The notes beneath the pieces were generated by a model that was not told the DNA's origin, made no database searches, and was given only the letters and a program-made list of their open reading frames with translations. From Gari tellinella (lineage: Eukaryota > Mollusca > Bivalvia > Cardiida > Psammobiidae), in contig OV277866.1 in the NCBI GenBank assembly GCA_922989275.2, positions 58,457,246 through 58,521,245 on the forward strand: a stretch of DNA of 64,000 nucleotides. The letters run 5' to 3'. Both the position numbers and the translations under genes were made by a program. This document shows, one piece after another, positions 1 through 10,453 of the stretch; the stretch's first letter is position 1, and every line of letters starts with the position of its first letter.

Positions 1-945
1 GTTTGTCATTTTGCAAATACATGTATACTCAACAAAAAGTTAATAAATTCTCAGAAATTCATCGAACCAAAACAAAACCGAAACAAATCAGTATCCACTG
101 TTTATCTTTTTTATAAGATACAATCATTCCATCGCTTGAAAAAGTTTCAGTTAGTTTGATATCACTTATATATCCTTGCTGTAGCACTGCGTCAAGTAAC
201 CTAAGGGAGTAAGGGTGAAAGTCGTTTCACAAAATTAGTGTCTACAGAGTAATCCCTCTCTTTTTTTTCTTTTTTCCCTCTTTTTACGCAAAGCACACGA
301 ATAGGCTGTGAGTTTTTATAACGTGAAATTCAGTTCTTTTGAATGTATCATGACCTTAACGTAGGTCCATTCTCCCGATTGTCATGCATGGAAGATGAGA
401 ATGTTCAAACAAGAGCACACGTGCAAGTGTCAACGCTCGTCTGTTTTATGAAGATCAGTGAAAAAATGTAGTAAAATTAGGTGTAAGGTCAAGGTCATTT
501 GGTAAAATGTTTTGATATGCTTGGTTAGGACGTGTCACGTTGAAGTTGAATATGCATACTGAAAATGAGGAGAAGGACCGAATCTAATGTCGTGAGATCT
601 TGTGGCGCAACCCCATTTCTCTGTATATATTAAAATAAAATATGTTTAAACTAAACTACCAAAAATGAAGGTTGTTGATGAAAAAATGAAGACATTATGA
701 CCAACGTTCAGATTTTGGACGATGGCGACAATAACGATAATGACACCGGAGTGACGACACTAGCTCGTATTGTTTCTTTGAAAAACAGACTAGTTAAAAT
801 CTCTGCAAGAACGAAATTGTCCCCGGTCAGTGGCAAATAATGACTCGCACCGGCATGCTCCGAATAATTGAGACGACATTGGTGTTCTGACAGAACTCTT
901 GTTAACTGTTTTCAAAGGTCGGCTGGAAAGCGTTGATACTTTTGC
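1..945. other. No recognisable gene or repeat
   Basis: AT-rich sequence with short homopolymer tracts (a T-rich run near 262-284). No long reading frame and no MITE of the kinds found after 7.8 kb were seen here. Confidence 0.5.
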
Positions 946-949
946 ACAA

Positions 950-1095
950 TATATAGATATTAGTTAGCAGTTTGCGTGCCATTCAAATTGTCAACCCTAG
1001 AAACAGAATATCACCCGAAGGCTTCGTCTCGGGTGACATTCTAGTTCTCGAGTTGACAATTTGAAAGGCACACAAACTGCCATCTGGTATTTATT
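950..1095. repeat. Palindrome P1 (foldback)
   Basis: Arms with GCAGTTTGCGTGCCATTCAA on the left are mirrored on the right as a motif ending CACAAACTGCCATCT. The centre is GC-rich (about 1012-1030). The arms carry scattered mismatches, so this copy is old. A related foldback lies at 3276-3410 (P6), and the flank after both is shared too. Confidence 0.8.
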
Positions 1096-1345
1096 TATTA
1101 CACCATGGTTATCAACCCTGTATGTGGAATCGTCTCGTTCGTATCTTATAAACATGTTGTGAAAACCAATTTAGCACCGCCGTGCGCGTAACGCGGGAAA
1201 CAACGTCGACGTCTACGACGTCACATTGTTTATACAATTACAAATAATAAGAAGAAACGTTAAGACAAGTAGATTAAAAACACAATCTCCATGTTGTTGT
1301 CTAGTTGGCAAATATTCTCCTCCAAAATTGTGACAAATCGTTTGG
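1096..1345. repeat. Dispersed repeat G, copy 1
   Basis: The sequence from TTACACCATGG to about 1345 matches 3418-3680 at clearly more than chance. Shared blocks include TAACGCGGGAAA, ACGTCACATTGTTTATA and GCAAATATYCTCYTCC. It directly follows the P1 foldback, as the second copy follows P6, so foldback and flank probably moved or duplicated together. Coding potential was not seen. Confidence 0.65.
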
Positions 1346-1463
1346 TTGCCATGTTTGGTGTCGTCTGATGACAGTAGTTTGAGTCAGAAAAGCCGAGACG
1401 CTTTCTTTTTTGTAAGGAGTGGACACATAGAGGATAATTGGTTTTTTTCACTATAAGATAGCA

Positions 1464-1561
1464 ATTTAATCCATTGAGTGAACATCAGACGTTATATTTT
1501 CACGAGTGGCGAAGCCACGAGTGAAAATATAACAGTCTGATGTTCACTCAATGGATTAAAT
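1464..1561. repeat. Palindrome P2, nearly perfect
   Basis: About 98 bp fold on themselves around a centre near 1512. Left arm TTTAATCCATTGAGTGAACA is matched by TGTTCACTCAATGGATTAAA on the right. Only one or two mismatches were seen, so this is a young foldback. No target duplication could be identified. Confidence 0.85.
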
Positions 1562-2014
1562 TCGATTTTATACTGAAAAAAATACAATTATTCTATTTAT
1601 TTATGCTTTTAAGCCACTTTTTAAACGAAATTGTTCGACAATTGAGAAAGCACAAGTAAATGATTTACCCCGTTTTGAGCCCCAACACATTTTCGAAACA
1701 GTTTTCCCGTACGATGACGTCACTTATTTATTGATTTGACGTCATCCGAATTACTTCGTTGCTCCCGAGTTTGGATTCGTGCTCTTCCGGTGAGTAGTTC
1801 GCGACAAATCGGACTGCCGGAATTTAACGATAAGACACGATTGACTACGATTCTTGGGGAGCCCTACGGGGAAAATTCATAATAAAAGCGATTGGTGATA
1901 ATCCACTGCAGTGGATTACCAAGTGATAATCCACTGCTTCTATCGTGGTAATCCACCGAAAAGCATAAATAAATGGAAGCAACTTGTACAAAAATTCTAA
2001 AAGCTGATCAATAG
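1562..2014. other. No gene; short local repeats
   Basis: The stretch contains two DNA motifs of the form GATAATCCACTGC at 1899 and 1923 that repeat directly and fold locally. Nothing else was recognised. Confidence 0.4.
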
Positions 2015-2168
2015 AGAATATTTGGTGACTATAGCTTTGAATGAGAAATGTTATCTGGCAAGGCGGATGAATATATCAGGTGAGCCGCAGGTGAGCCGCA
2101 GTGGAACCTGATATTTTCAGAAGCCGAGCCAGATAACATTTCTCATCAAAGCTAGTCACCAAATATTC
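2015..2168. repeat. Palindrome P3
   Basis: Outer arms pair GAATATTTGGTGACTATAGC with its near complement ending CACCAAATATTC, and inner arms pair GAGAAATGTTATCTGG with CCAGATAACATTTCTC. The centre contains a short direct repeat, GTGAGCCGCA twice, at 2081-2101. Confidence 0.8.
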
Positions 2169-2571
2169 TATTTATCCTTGTCAAAATAGTAAAATAAATA
2201 GAAAATGCTTTTTTTAAAGCTAGAATCATTTTTGGTCTAGATAAGATCCTCACTAAAGAACTATGTTACTCTAGGAAAGCGCGCTATTATATAGATGACG
2301 TCTGTGACGTCTCATCCTAGTTACGATGAAAAGAAATAAAAGAACCTTTAAAATCTAGTGTTTTTCACTCAGGAAATCTAAAAGGTGGACAATTATAGAA
2401 GTATCATAGCAAGCGATTGGTGGCGCGTACTCTATAACGCTTTGGTTGCATCGAATAGTTCGAATAAACGTCGTTACGCGTCGGATTCTGTTGAAAGAAT
2501 TTTAGAATAGGCTACCTTTCTTACAGCGGGAAAAATAAGCGTCTCGGTGGGGAAAAGATGTTCCGGCTACA

Positions 2572-2630
2572 GGTCATGTGACCAACTGACATAATAACAT
2601 CGGTCATGTGACCAACTAGCATAATAATAT
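2572..2630. repeat. Short tandem duplication
   Basis: The motif GGTCATGTGACCAACT followed by an ATAATA stretch occurs twice, about 32 bp apart. The motif contains the self-complementary GGTCATGTGACC. Confidence 0.6.
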
Positions 2631-2635
2631 ACAGT

Positions 2636-2770
2636 TATTAAACGGCCGAGGGCGAGCCGTCGTTGCTTATTGGCACAAGTTAGCCATAATGGCACGAGTG
2701 CCTTGGCCCGAGTGCCAATGTGGCTAACGAGTGCCAATAAGCAACGACGGCCCGCCCTCGGCCGTTTAAT
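2636..2770. repeat. Palindrome P4, GC-rich
   Basis: A foldback with arms around AAACGGCCGAGGGCG and its complement, then CGTCGTTGCTTATTGGCAC and its complement. It is much more GC-rich than the surroundings. Reading frames on both strands here are by-products of the palindrome. Confidence 0.8.
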
Positions 2771-2938
2771 GACTTGTTTATTGTATACCTGGTTCAAAAT
2801 CAACGAATACGTAGATTGTTTGAGTGTTAACATAAGCGCGGCCGTTATAGAAATCAAATGACGTCATCTTCAACGAACCTTGGCCATTTTGAACGTTACG
2901 TTGCTAACGTTTTCACGCTCATAGATTCTGTTGCCCCC

Positions 2939-3003
2939 GGGCCAATAACCGGATGCAGTCCAAATAACTTGTAATTGGACTGCATCCGGTTATTGGCCCG
3001 CTC
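2939..3003. repeat. Palindrome P5, nearly perfect
   Basis: Arms of about 28 bp, GGGCCAATAACCGGATGCAG and its complement, surround a short AT-rich loop near 2968-2975. Confidence 0.8.
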
Positions 3004-3275
3004 AGCAAGGGCGTATTGCATTGTCATCATAGCAAAATCTGTTACTATTTATAGTAAGGTATACAATAAAGCAAAGTTTATCTGTCACCCCTTTATCCGT
3101 CAGGAAAATAGGCACGTGACAGGATAAAGAGTTACCTGCCCTTAAAGATTTTCTACGACATTCACATAGCGAAGAGAATACCATATAGAGTGGCAGCTTT
3201 TTATAGATGTTAAGACATGCAAAGTGTTTCATTTTGGTCTATGGGAAATGAAAGCGAGATGTAATAATATATAAA

Positions 3276-3410
3276 TATTTGATGGCAGTTTGCGTGACAT
3301 TCAAATTGTCAACCCGAGAAACAGCATGTCACCCCGAGGCGTAGCCGAGGGTGACATTCTTGTTTTCGAGGCTTGACAATTTGAATGTCACGCAAACTGA
3401 CATCTAATAT
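3276..3410. repeat. Palindrome P6, related to P1
   Basis: Arms GGCAGTTTGCGTGACATTCA and the complement ending CACGCAAACTGACATC fold around a GC-rich centre, CCCGAGGCGTAGCCGAGGG, near 3340. It is the better preserved of the P1/P6 pair. Confidence 0.8.
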
Positions 3411-3950
3411 TTATTTTATTACACCGAGCTTATCAACCCTGACTTTGGAATCGTTTTATTCGTCTTTTATAAAATGTGTTTTGAATACCAATTTAACGCG
3501 GACATGTACATAACGCGGGAAATGACGTCGCCGTCTTACGACGTCACATTGTTTATAATTATATTACAAGAAACAAAGAAGAACGTTATGATAAGTAAAT
3601 TGAAGAAACAGCGTCTTTACATTGTCTAGGTTGCAAATATCCTCTTCCGAAATGGTGGCAAATCGTTAAGGAATGGAAAAAGGGAAGCAACTTGTACAGA
3701 AAATGCCAAAAGTTGATTAGAAGTTACCACTTTTTAAAACGTTCCAATGTATCCAATAGCGAAAGTCATGTCAATGCTGACAGTACGTTTTCGGACGGAG
3801 TAAAAAAGTAATGTCCTTTAGAGTGACGTCACAAAAAGAATATCGTAAAGAGTGACAGTATATTTTAAATAGATGTAAAAGACATGCAAAATGTTAACTG
3901 TAGGTCTATGGGAATTTAACATTGTAACTCAGAGCGAGGTGTAATAAACA
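3411..3950. repeat. Dispersed repeat G, copy 2, with inverted ends
   Basis: The block begins with TTATTACACCGAGC and ends near 3949 with GAGCGAGGTGTAATAA, an inverted pair, which suggests a mobile element of about 535 bp. Its first 270 bp match 1096-1345. Part of its right end (TAGATG, AAGACATGCAAA, GGTCTATGGGAA) also occurs at 3203-3262, just before P6. Confidence 0.55.
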
Positions 3951-4700
3951 CAAATGTCTGAGGCCAAATTAAAAAGTACCCTTGTTTTCTATTACATGCC
4001 CAAAAAAATTAGGGCCAGTAGGTCGGAAAATCTTCTTTTTCTTTTTTTTAATAACAACATAAAATAATACATTTAATTTTCTGATGGAGTATTTTATAAA
4101 ATTTTATCACATAAACGTGCAAAATATAGAGGGCCGTAAAAATCGTATGGCCCACTGGGCATATATTTTATACTAATTTTCGAATCACCAAAATACTGTA
4201 TTACTACGCCGACTTTAAATCAGTTAAGAAAATCTAGACAAAATAAGATCACCACTAGGGTTTTAAAACATTTCCAAGTGTCCTAAAAACATTATCCCGA
4301 GCAGTCCCGCAAACTCAGGCTGCAAATTAGGCTATGTAGAGCTCTGTTATAACAGTGACTCAGACAGTTTTTCAAATTTAGACGTTACAATGATAATGAC
4401 GTCGTGTTGCTATAACGACGTTATTTGAAAACAAAACTTGACTCTAACTGTCAAATGATCAATTTAAGTCAGTTAGAACAGTTTTAAATTAAACATTAAT
4501 TTAAAATTTGAGTATGGTATCGGAGAAGTCTTTTCGCAACACATTGATGTTGATTTAATTTATTTTAGCTTGGTAGGTGTTTTAACCTTCGGATGAATAA
4601 AACCGAATAACACCTATGACGATTCGTTTTCCATAGAGCCTAGGGCAAAAGTGAAAGTAAGACTGTTCGGATTTTCGTGTCATTTAATGTTTATGTGATA
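3951..4700. other. No gene recognised
   Basis: AT-rich sequence without a convincing reading frame or repeat match inside the window. Confidence 0.45.
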
Positions 4701-4703
4701 AAT

Positions 4704-4851
4704 AGGATATCAAATTCGTGTTTTTTCAGTAATAAATTTATTGAACTCGTTGGATAACAATGATATGTTGCTCGCCAAGGCTCGCAAAATATCATTTTTA
4801 TCCAACTCGTTCAATAAATTCATTACTGAAAAAACACTCATTCAATATCCT
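4704..4851. repeat. Palindrome P7
   Basis: A foldback of about 148 bp. Arm motifs TTTTTTCAGTAATAAATTTA and AACTCGTTGGATAA are mirrored on the right. The centre is CTCGCCAAGGCTCG near 4775. The outermost arm bases pair as GGATAT and ATATCC. Confidence 0.85.
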
Positions 4852-5134
4852 CTATATACTAGATCTAATGTATAAAATATTTCATTGTGCAGAGCCATAA
4901 ATCACTCTTATAAATATCCATTAAAATTGTTTGTTCTTTTGGTAGGTCCCATTACCAAAATTACCGTAACATTCTAAACTGGTACCATTGTTCATCAATA
5001 TCTGTGTACCAAACAGACAAGTAATGACATATATGATAGATGGAATTAATTAAGATTTGAAATGTGCTGTATGCATGTCAAATGTGTCAATGAAATATGT
5101 TGTCTGCATGTTGAACGTGTCGATGATTAATTAA

Positions 5135-5144
5135 CTAGCATATC

Positions 5145-5165
<21 letters not shown>
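5135..5165. repeat. (TA)n microsatellite at left edge of array
   Basis: A run of alternating TA leads directly into the first unit of the 414-bp array. A second TA run closes the array on the right. Confidence 0.85.
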
Positions 5166-5177
<12 letters not shown>

Positions 5178-6294
5178 TAGATAATGTGAACACACTACAC
5201 AGTCAGACATACACATACTCGGTCAGATACGGCAGCGCGCCTAGCTGTAACAATGAAATGTACCAACAAGAATGAACCATCCACATCCCCAAAAAAGGAT
5301 GCTTCAAGTTCATCTTATAAAGTACACCATTCATCACAACACTCCGAACCGGTACAGTATATTAGCATACATACAATTATAGCTTATATGCATGGTGCCC
5401 CTTTTAGGGTTTCAACCATAGCACATGCTACGAACATTCATTTGGATGAAAGCCGCTGGATCCATAGGATACAGAGTTAGACGATATAATATGTGATAAA
5501 GGGAGATAATTAACTAACTCAAACAGCATGCTTTCCATTCTGTAGGATCTTTGCAGATACAAGTTCACTGTACAAATTATATAGAGAGAGATAGATAATG
5601 TGAACACACTACACAGTCAGACATACACATACTCGGTCAGATACGGCAGCGCGCCTAGCTGTAACAATGAAATGTACCAACAAGAATGAACCATCCACAT
5701 CCCCAAAAAAGGATGCTTCAAGTTCATCTTATAAAGTACACCATTCATCACAACACTCCGAACCGGTACAGTATATTAGCATACATACAATTATAGCTTA
5801 TATGCATGGTGCCCCTTTTAGGGTTTCAACCATAGCACATGCTACGAACATTCATTTGGATGAAAGCCGCTGGATCCATAGGATACAGAGTTAGACGATA
5901 TAATATGTGATAAAGGGAGATAATTAACTAACTCAAACAGCATGCTTTCCATTCTGTAGGATCTTTGCAGATACAAGTTCACTGTACAAATTATATAGAG
6001 AGAGATAGATAATGTGAACACACTACACAGTCAGACATACACATACTCGGTCAGATACGGCAGCGCGCCTAGCTGTAACAATGAAATGTACCAACAAGAA
6101 TGAACCATCCACATCCCCAAAAAAGGATGCTTCAAGTTCATCTTATAAAGTACACCATTCATCACAACACTCCGAACCGGTACAGTATATTAGCATACAT
6201 ACAATTATAGCTTATATGCATGGTGCCCCTTTTAGGGTTTCAACCATAGCACATGCTACGAACATTCATTTGGATGAAAGCCGCTGGATCCATA
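5166..6294. repeat. 414-bp tandem array, about 2.7 units
   Basis: Three units start near 5166, 5580 and 5994, with a constant offset of 414 bp. I found no difference between them by eye over the shared parts. Unit 3 breaks off after GGATCCATA, where a TA microsatellite replaces the expected sequence. Each unit holds an ATG-initiated frame of 75 codons (starts 5253, 5667, 6081). It is rich in Ser, His and Lys and resembles no family I know. Since 414 is divisible by three, the frames are in register, but each ends at its own stop. Near-identity points to recent amplification or an assembly effect. Confidence 0.85.
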
Positions 6295-6317
6295 TATATA
6301 TATATATATATATATAT
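6292..6317. repeat. (TA)n microsatellite at right edge of array
   Basis: A pure TA run interrupts the third 414-bp unit. Its placement at the breakpoint suggests it took part in the rearrangement. Confidence 0.85.
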
Positions 6318-7015
6318 GCATGGAACGTACTTTGTGACAGATTTAGAGCAAATTCTATTTAGATATTTGCTTAATCTTATTTTACAATCACTTTTTAAAC
6401 ACTTAAACGTCTATAGATTATGTTTTTAGAACAATCAAGTGGAGAATAGCTTCTTTTTTACACACTCCGTAAAAACGAATGTCAACTTTGCCGCAAAAAT
6501 TACTGACATTCGCTGATACATTTTCCGAAAAATAAAAAAAATGTTAAGGGTCGGAGGAAAAAATTAGGGTCGGTCGGGTTACTGGAAACACAGGTATTAT
6601 TTTTTTATTTTGCCTGATGGAAACAAAAGCACCAGTTCAAGAACATGGCCCTCAACTATAAGGATGCGTATGCTGTTGCAACGGAAGCAAATGTAATGCT
6701 ACTTATTACGATCAATTTCAAAACTTTTAAATTTCACACACAAAGTAAGATGGTGTGAAAAGTAAAAGTTAAAACTGTACAATGCCCTATTTATCAAATA
6801 GCCAGATGGTCTATATACCTTACTTATCGAATAGTCCGGTAACTATATTCTACGTTTCAAGTAGTCAGATGGTCTATATACATTTCATACGTACCCTACG
6901 TATCAAGTATATTTTGTTCCTATTTCAACCTCGATCGCTCATGTCACTTCTCACATGCCAATAATATTCACTTTAGGTAGCCGGAGACTTTCCTGTCTTG
7001 TCGTTGTTCTAGGGC
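6318..7015. other. No gene recognised
   Basis: AT-rich sequence. A short imperfect repeat of about 35 bp (variants of TATCAAATAGCCAGATGGTC) occurs three times between 6785 and 6905. Confidence 0.45.
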
Positions 7016-7019
7016 TTAA

Positions 7020-7548
7020 AGTGACTCGCAACCGGATGGTGTACTTGTCAAAATAAAATAAAATACTCAAATAAAAGCAAATTTGTGGCATTATTTGGCT
7101 TCTGACATTAAAAAAATATGATCAGCCCAAAAGGAGTCTCAAGAATTGTCACCGAATCTTAGTTTATTTTAGATATTTTCCATCGTTTTTCTATAGCGTT
7201 AGCTAACGGTATAGTTGTCGTTGTTGCGTCTTTACACGGGCTCAGACATAAACCCGAGCCGAATATGTATAAATCAATCGCTACCAATGAAGTACGTTAA
7301 TTCGCTACCATATAGATAGAGAGCCCCAGTAGCCGCGTGGTTGAGGCGTTTGCCTTTGTTTTCATGTTTGTCTCCGCATGGAGGGTCACGGGTTCGAATC
7401 CCAACAGAGCTTCTTCCTTTTTTTTTTAAATGCATTTTTTAACAGAATTTATTATCCCAAACTAAATCTTACCCATTTATATAAGCATTTGACATATATT
7501 TACAAATTACTATTTTTAATGCTAAATTCGGTTGCGAGCCTCTTTTAC
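7020..7548 (+). mobile_element. M element copy 1, TIR element with tRNA-like centre
   Basis: The left end TTAAAGTGACTCGCAACCGG matches the left end of 49540-50076. The right end, GGTTGCGAGCCTC near 7530-7545, is a decayed inverted version. The flanks of the central module are about 90% alike in the two copies by eye. The module itself (7321-7410) differs strongly. TTAA lies at 7016-7019, and the right duplication is not clear. Mobilisation type is unknown. Confidence 0.75.
7321..7410 (+). ncRNA. tRNA-like Pol III module inside M copy 1
   Basis: An A-box-like TAGCCGCGTGGTTGAGG (about 7330-7346) and a consensus B-box GGTTCGAATCC (7391-7401) lie about 60 bp apart. A T-run at about 7418-7427 follows and could end Pol III transcription. 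A short D-stem (GCC with GGC) is possible. Acceptor ends do not pair well and the T-stem has only about three good pairs. The spacing suggests a Leu- or Ser-type tRNA origin with a long variable arm. It is a degenerate tRNA or SINE-type head, not a working tRNA gene. Confidence 0.55.
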
Positions 7549-7859
7549 TGGCATAGGCAATATTACCCTCTGTCAAGAACTAAAATGAAGGTATGTCGGT
7601 GATATTTATCCCATGCTCTAATTCTCAACGGAGGAGATAAGCCGAAATCATCTTCTTGGAATCATCATCATTTCATCTCATCATTCATTGGCGCCATATG
7701 ACATATTTTGTGTCGCAGTGCTATAAAACCCAACGCATCCATCCATAAGTTACTTTAAACTATTTAATGCAATCACTAGTACTGGTGCCATGATTTCACC
7801 GGTTAGATAGCGTAAATTATTAGAAGCTGCGTCTGTTATGACGACTAGACTTGGTCTAC
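7549..7859. other. No gene recognised
   Basis: Mixed-composition sequence without a supported frame, between the M element and the first A-family MITE. Confidence 0.4.
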
Positions 7860-7861
7860 TA

Positions 7862-8107
7862 CAGTGGAGAAAACGTTATTCTTTCCCAATAAACGCGTTT
7901 ACGCTAAAACTATTATTTCTATTGCAAACAGTTTGGAGTCAGATCAGACGCCGGGTAACCCGGCGTCTGATCAGGCTCCAAACTGTTTGCCACCAAGATA
8001 AACATGAAATATCAGAATTGTCCAAAAGTTGTTCTTTTCTACGTTTTAGCGCTTTGCGTTTGCGTACGTTTGCGTTTAAGCGGGAAAGAATAACAGATTC
8101 TCCACTG
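7862..8107 (-). mobile_element. MITE family A, copy A1
   Basis: First of at least twelve full-length A copies. The plus orientation starts CAGTGGAGAATCTGTTATT. A run of GTTTAAACG with repeated CAAACG motifs follows, then core palindrome 1, then GCGTAAACGCGTTTATTGGG and the inverted terminal repeat. The core in A reads GATCAGACGCCGGG on one arm. TA flanks both ends (7860-7861 and 8108-8109). Target TA and CAGT ends are typical of Tc1/mariner-type elements. No transposase is encoded, and peptides rich in Arg and Leu read from A copies are by-products. Confidence 0.92.
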
Positions 8108-8109
8108 TA

Positions 8110-8393
8110 TGTTTGGCAATGTGATATGCTTTGGGTGTTTTGTTTTTATTTCATGGCACTGACAAGCTGTATTTAGAGACCATTTGTTACCAAGCGTGAA
8201 TATTTTATAAGACATTACTGGATCTAGTTGGTTTGTCCCACCTAGTCCGGTCTAAAAAAAAAGAGTTGGGAAATAAACATGACACGCCTGTTGAATATTC
8301 TAGCAACGTATCAATGATGTGCTCACGTGAAGTCCGTCTAGTACTTCATTTTTGATGATCTGGTTGGAAAAAACCTTGAGTTCGAGTATATCA
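8110..8393. other. No gene recognised
   Basis: Nothing supported in this stretch. Confidence 0.4.
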
Positions 8394-8495
8394 GGCTCCG
8401 AGGTTATAAAGCATTTTAGTTGAGTCTGAGTGTGTTCCCAAGCATTTGATTGGTCAGATTGGAGCCTAGGCTAAATGCTTTATAACCTCGGAGCC
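8394..8495. repeat. Foldback J, copy J1
   Basis: Arms GGCTCCGAGGTTATAAAGC and the exact complement enclose TTGAGTCTGAG, CAAGCATTTGATTGGTCAGA and a central GAGCCTAGGCT. Three related copies lie at 28846, 46821 and 47195, each inside another palindromic element. Confidence 0.8.
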
Positions 8496-8579
8496 AGGGC
8501 ATCACTAGAGAAAGTGAGATGGCTATGCCACACGCTCATGGTTTTACAATAATTTCCACGTCTGTTTAGAAACAAAGGT

Positions 8580-8608
8580 GTGTGTGTGTATGGGGGGGGG
8601 GGGGGGGT
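8580..8608. repeat. TG and poly-G simple repeat
   Basis: A short TG run is followed by a pure G run of about 16 bases, a candidate G-quadruplex and a site prone to length errors. Confidence 0.8.
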
Positions 8609-8846
8609 CTTGATTTTTTAAGACCAATATACAAGGGAGTTAACTGCTTCTAGTTTAACATTTTTTCTACAGAATTTATCCTTCTTTTGCTGGCATGTCG
8701 TAGGTAGCAGATGGTGAACTTTATAGTTACAGAGCCACTCATGTTTCTAATGACCACACCTCAGGACGACACCTTAAAGAGACTGAAAAAAACACATGGG
8801 GTACATTGTATTTGCAAAAATAAAAGAAAACACTTAGATAAACGCA

Positions 8847-9272
8847 AATGTGTGTCAGAATATTGTTTTCAGATGAAAGCTTTAGAAGCTTTTTGTTTTA
8901 CTGTCACCTTGCTTTTAGCTGTTACCTGTTCTTTTTTACAACCAATTAGTAATCGTTTTAGTGGTCGTAATAAAGAAGTTTTACTATAGCCAGTTTGTAG
9001 ATTGACTCAACGAGTAGATTGATCTTGGTCTACATGGGTTAAATGTTAATATATTGTTTTCAGATGAAACCTTTAGGAGCTTTTTGTTTTACTGTCACCT
9101 TTCTTTAAGCTGTAACTTGTTTGTTTTTCAACCAATAAGCATTCGTTTTAGTGGTGGTAGTAGAGAGGTTTTACTATAGTCAGTAGAATGACTTAACGAG
9201 TAGAATGATTTTGGTGAAATGGGTTAAAATGTCAGAATAGTGTTTTTGGTTGAAATAGATGAACCACTAATA
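8847..9272. repeat. Composite array of E right halves and shared spacers
   Basis: Right halves of E elements at about 8880-8989 and 9063-9180 end in TTTTAGTGGTCGTAATA and GAGGTTTTACTATAG. The spacers after them (TTGACTCAACGAGTAGATTG, then a TGTTTTCAGATGAAA block) also match each other. A related spacer precedes the first copy. The unit is thus E half plus spacer, repeated. Confidence 0.65.
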
Positions 9273-9478
9273 CTGTAAAACCTCTCTATTACGACCATGA
9301 AATTGTGTGAATTATTGAGTTTTTAAGACAAGTGACTGCTGAAAGTAAGACGACAGAAAAACAGACAGCTGCTTTAAAGGAAGTTTCTATTTTACTGTCA
9401 CCTTGCTGTAAAGGTCTGTCTTTTTTTTACAATCAATTAGTCATTTTTTTCAGTAGTCGTGATATATAGGTTTTACTG
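9273..9478. mobile_element. MITE family E, copy E3
   Basis: Family E ends are CAGTAAAACCTCTCTATTA and its complement. Inside is a palindrome with arms CTTAAAGCAAGGTGACAG and AGAAAGCTCCTATAGGAGCT. TA flanks fit Tc1/mariner or pogo-type targeting. The end sequence resembles known pogo-related MITE ends, from memory. This copy has a decayed core. Confidence 0.75.
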
Positions 9479-9530
9479 TAGAAAGTTTGTAAATTGACTA
9501 ATTGAAGCGAATGCTCTTGGTCTACATGTA

Positions 9531-9734
9531 TAGTATAACCTCTCTATTACGACCACTAAAAAGAAGGCTAATTGTCTGTATAAAATACAAGTGACAGCTT
9601 AAAGCAAAGTGAAAGTGAAACAGAAAGCTCCTATAGGAGCTTTCTGTTTCACGTTCACATTGCTTTAAGCAGTCACCTGTCTTTAACGACTAATATTTGA
9701 CACAATTTAGTGGTCGTAATAGAGAGGTTTCACT
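9531..9734. mobile_element. MITE family E, copy E4
   Basis: Well preserved. The core palindrome AGAAAGCTCCTATAGGAGCT is intact. It is nearly the same as E12 at 55994-56198, so both derive from a recent source. The left end starts TAGT instead of CAGT. Confidence 0.85.
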
Positions 9735-9805
9735 GTATATGGGTAACAGGGTCAGAGGATTGTTTTCGGACGAAACAGATCAGATACTTATACATGTACA
9801 TTTAA

Positions 9806-10000
9806 ACCTCTCTATTTCGACTGCTAATTTATGTAAATCACTAGGTGTTAACGACAGGTGACTGCTTAAAGCAACATGACAGTAAAACAGACAGCCCCCT
9901 AGGAGCTTTTTGTTTTACTGTCACATTGCACGAAGCTGTCACAAATCTTTTTTACAATCAGTACGCATTCGTTTTAGTGGCGATATATATATAGTTTTTA
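9806..10000. mobile_element. MITE family E, copy E5, decayed
   Basis: The left end reads AAACCTCTCTATTTCGACTG. Its core keeps ACAGACAGCCCCCTAGGAGC. The right end degenerates into a TA-rich stretch just before a core-1 palindrome. Confidence 0.7.
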
Positions 10001-10004
10001 GTGA

Positions 10005-10071
10005 GCAAACAGTGTATACTCTGATCAGACGCCGCATAATGCGGCGTCTGATCAGAGTCTACACTGTTTGC
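10005..10071. repeat. Core palindrome 1, stand-alone, GTGTATACTC subtype
   Basis: Arms GCAAACAGTGTATACTCTGA with near-exact complement around CCGCATAATGCGG. This copy and 24923-24989 appear identical and share flanking bases (GAGC before, CTATGTCCCATATA after), which suggests they are parts of one larger element. Confidence 0.88.
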
Positions 10072-10373
10072 CTATGTCCCATATATGTGATCTACGATAA
10101 AAATAGAGGTAACAGGAAACTGATATTTGGGTCGAGTTATCCTATAACGGTTCAAATAAAAAGTCGAAGTTTGTTAAATACGGAGGAGATAACCTATAGA
10201 AATAGTCGGGAGTAAGTTATTCCACTTCTTTAAACAAAAGCATGAATAAAAATGTCCCTAAAGTTTAAAAGTAACGGCTTAGTTTTACCGGTGTAAACGT
10301 AAATGTGATCAAGTTTTAACTGTTGTAACGGTGTCGAGATAAATTGACATTCTCTCGCAACTGCGGGTAGAAA

Positions 10374-10453
10374 TCGAACGGTTAACCGGTTAACCGTTCG
10401 GAAGAATAAACGGTTAACCGGTTAGTCAAATGACCGATTATTGCCATCCCTAG
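10374..10453. repeat. Foldback with hAT-like end
   Basis: GGTTAACCGGTTAACCG repeats and folds at 10380-10430. The right edge reads TTGCCATCCCTAG, the complement of CTAGGGATGGCAA. Ends of the form AGGGATGGCAA are common in hAT-type elements. The left end is not visible, so this is a fragment. Confidence 0.45.

Noticed and set aside
2567..2861. Two overlapping frames on opposite strands with similar peptides
   Set aside because: They are produced by palindrome P4 and have no independent support.
8711..8989. A 92-codon frame beginning MVNFIVTEPLMF
   Set aside because: Its second half is E-family MITE and spacer sequence; no family resemblance.
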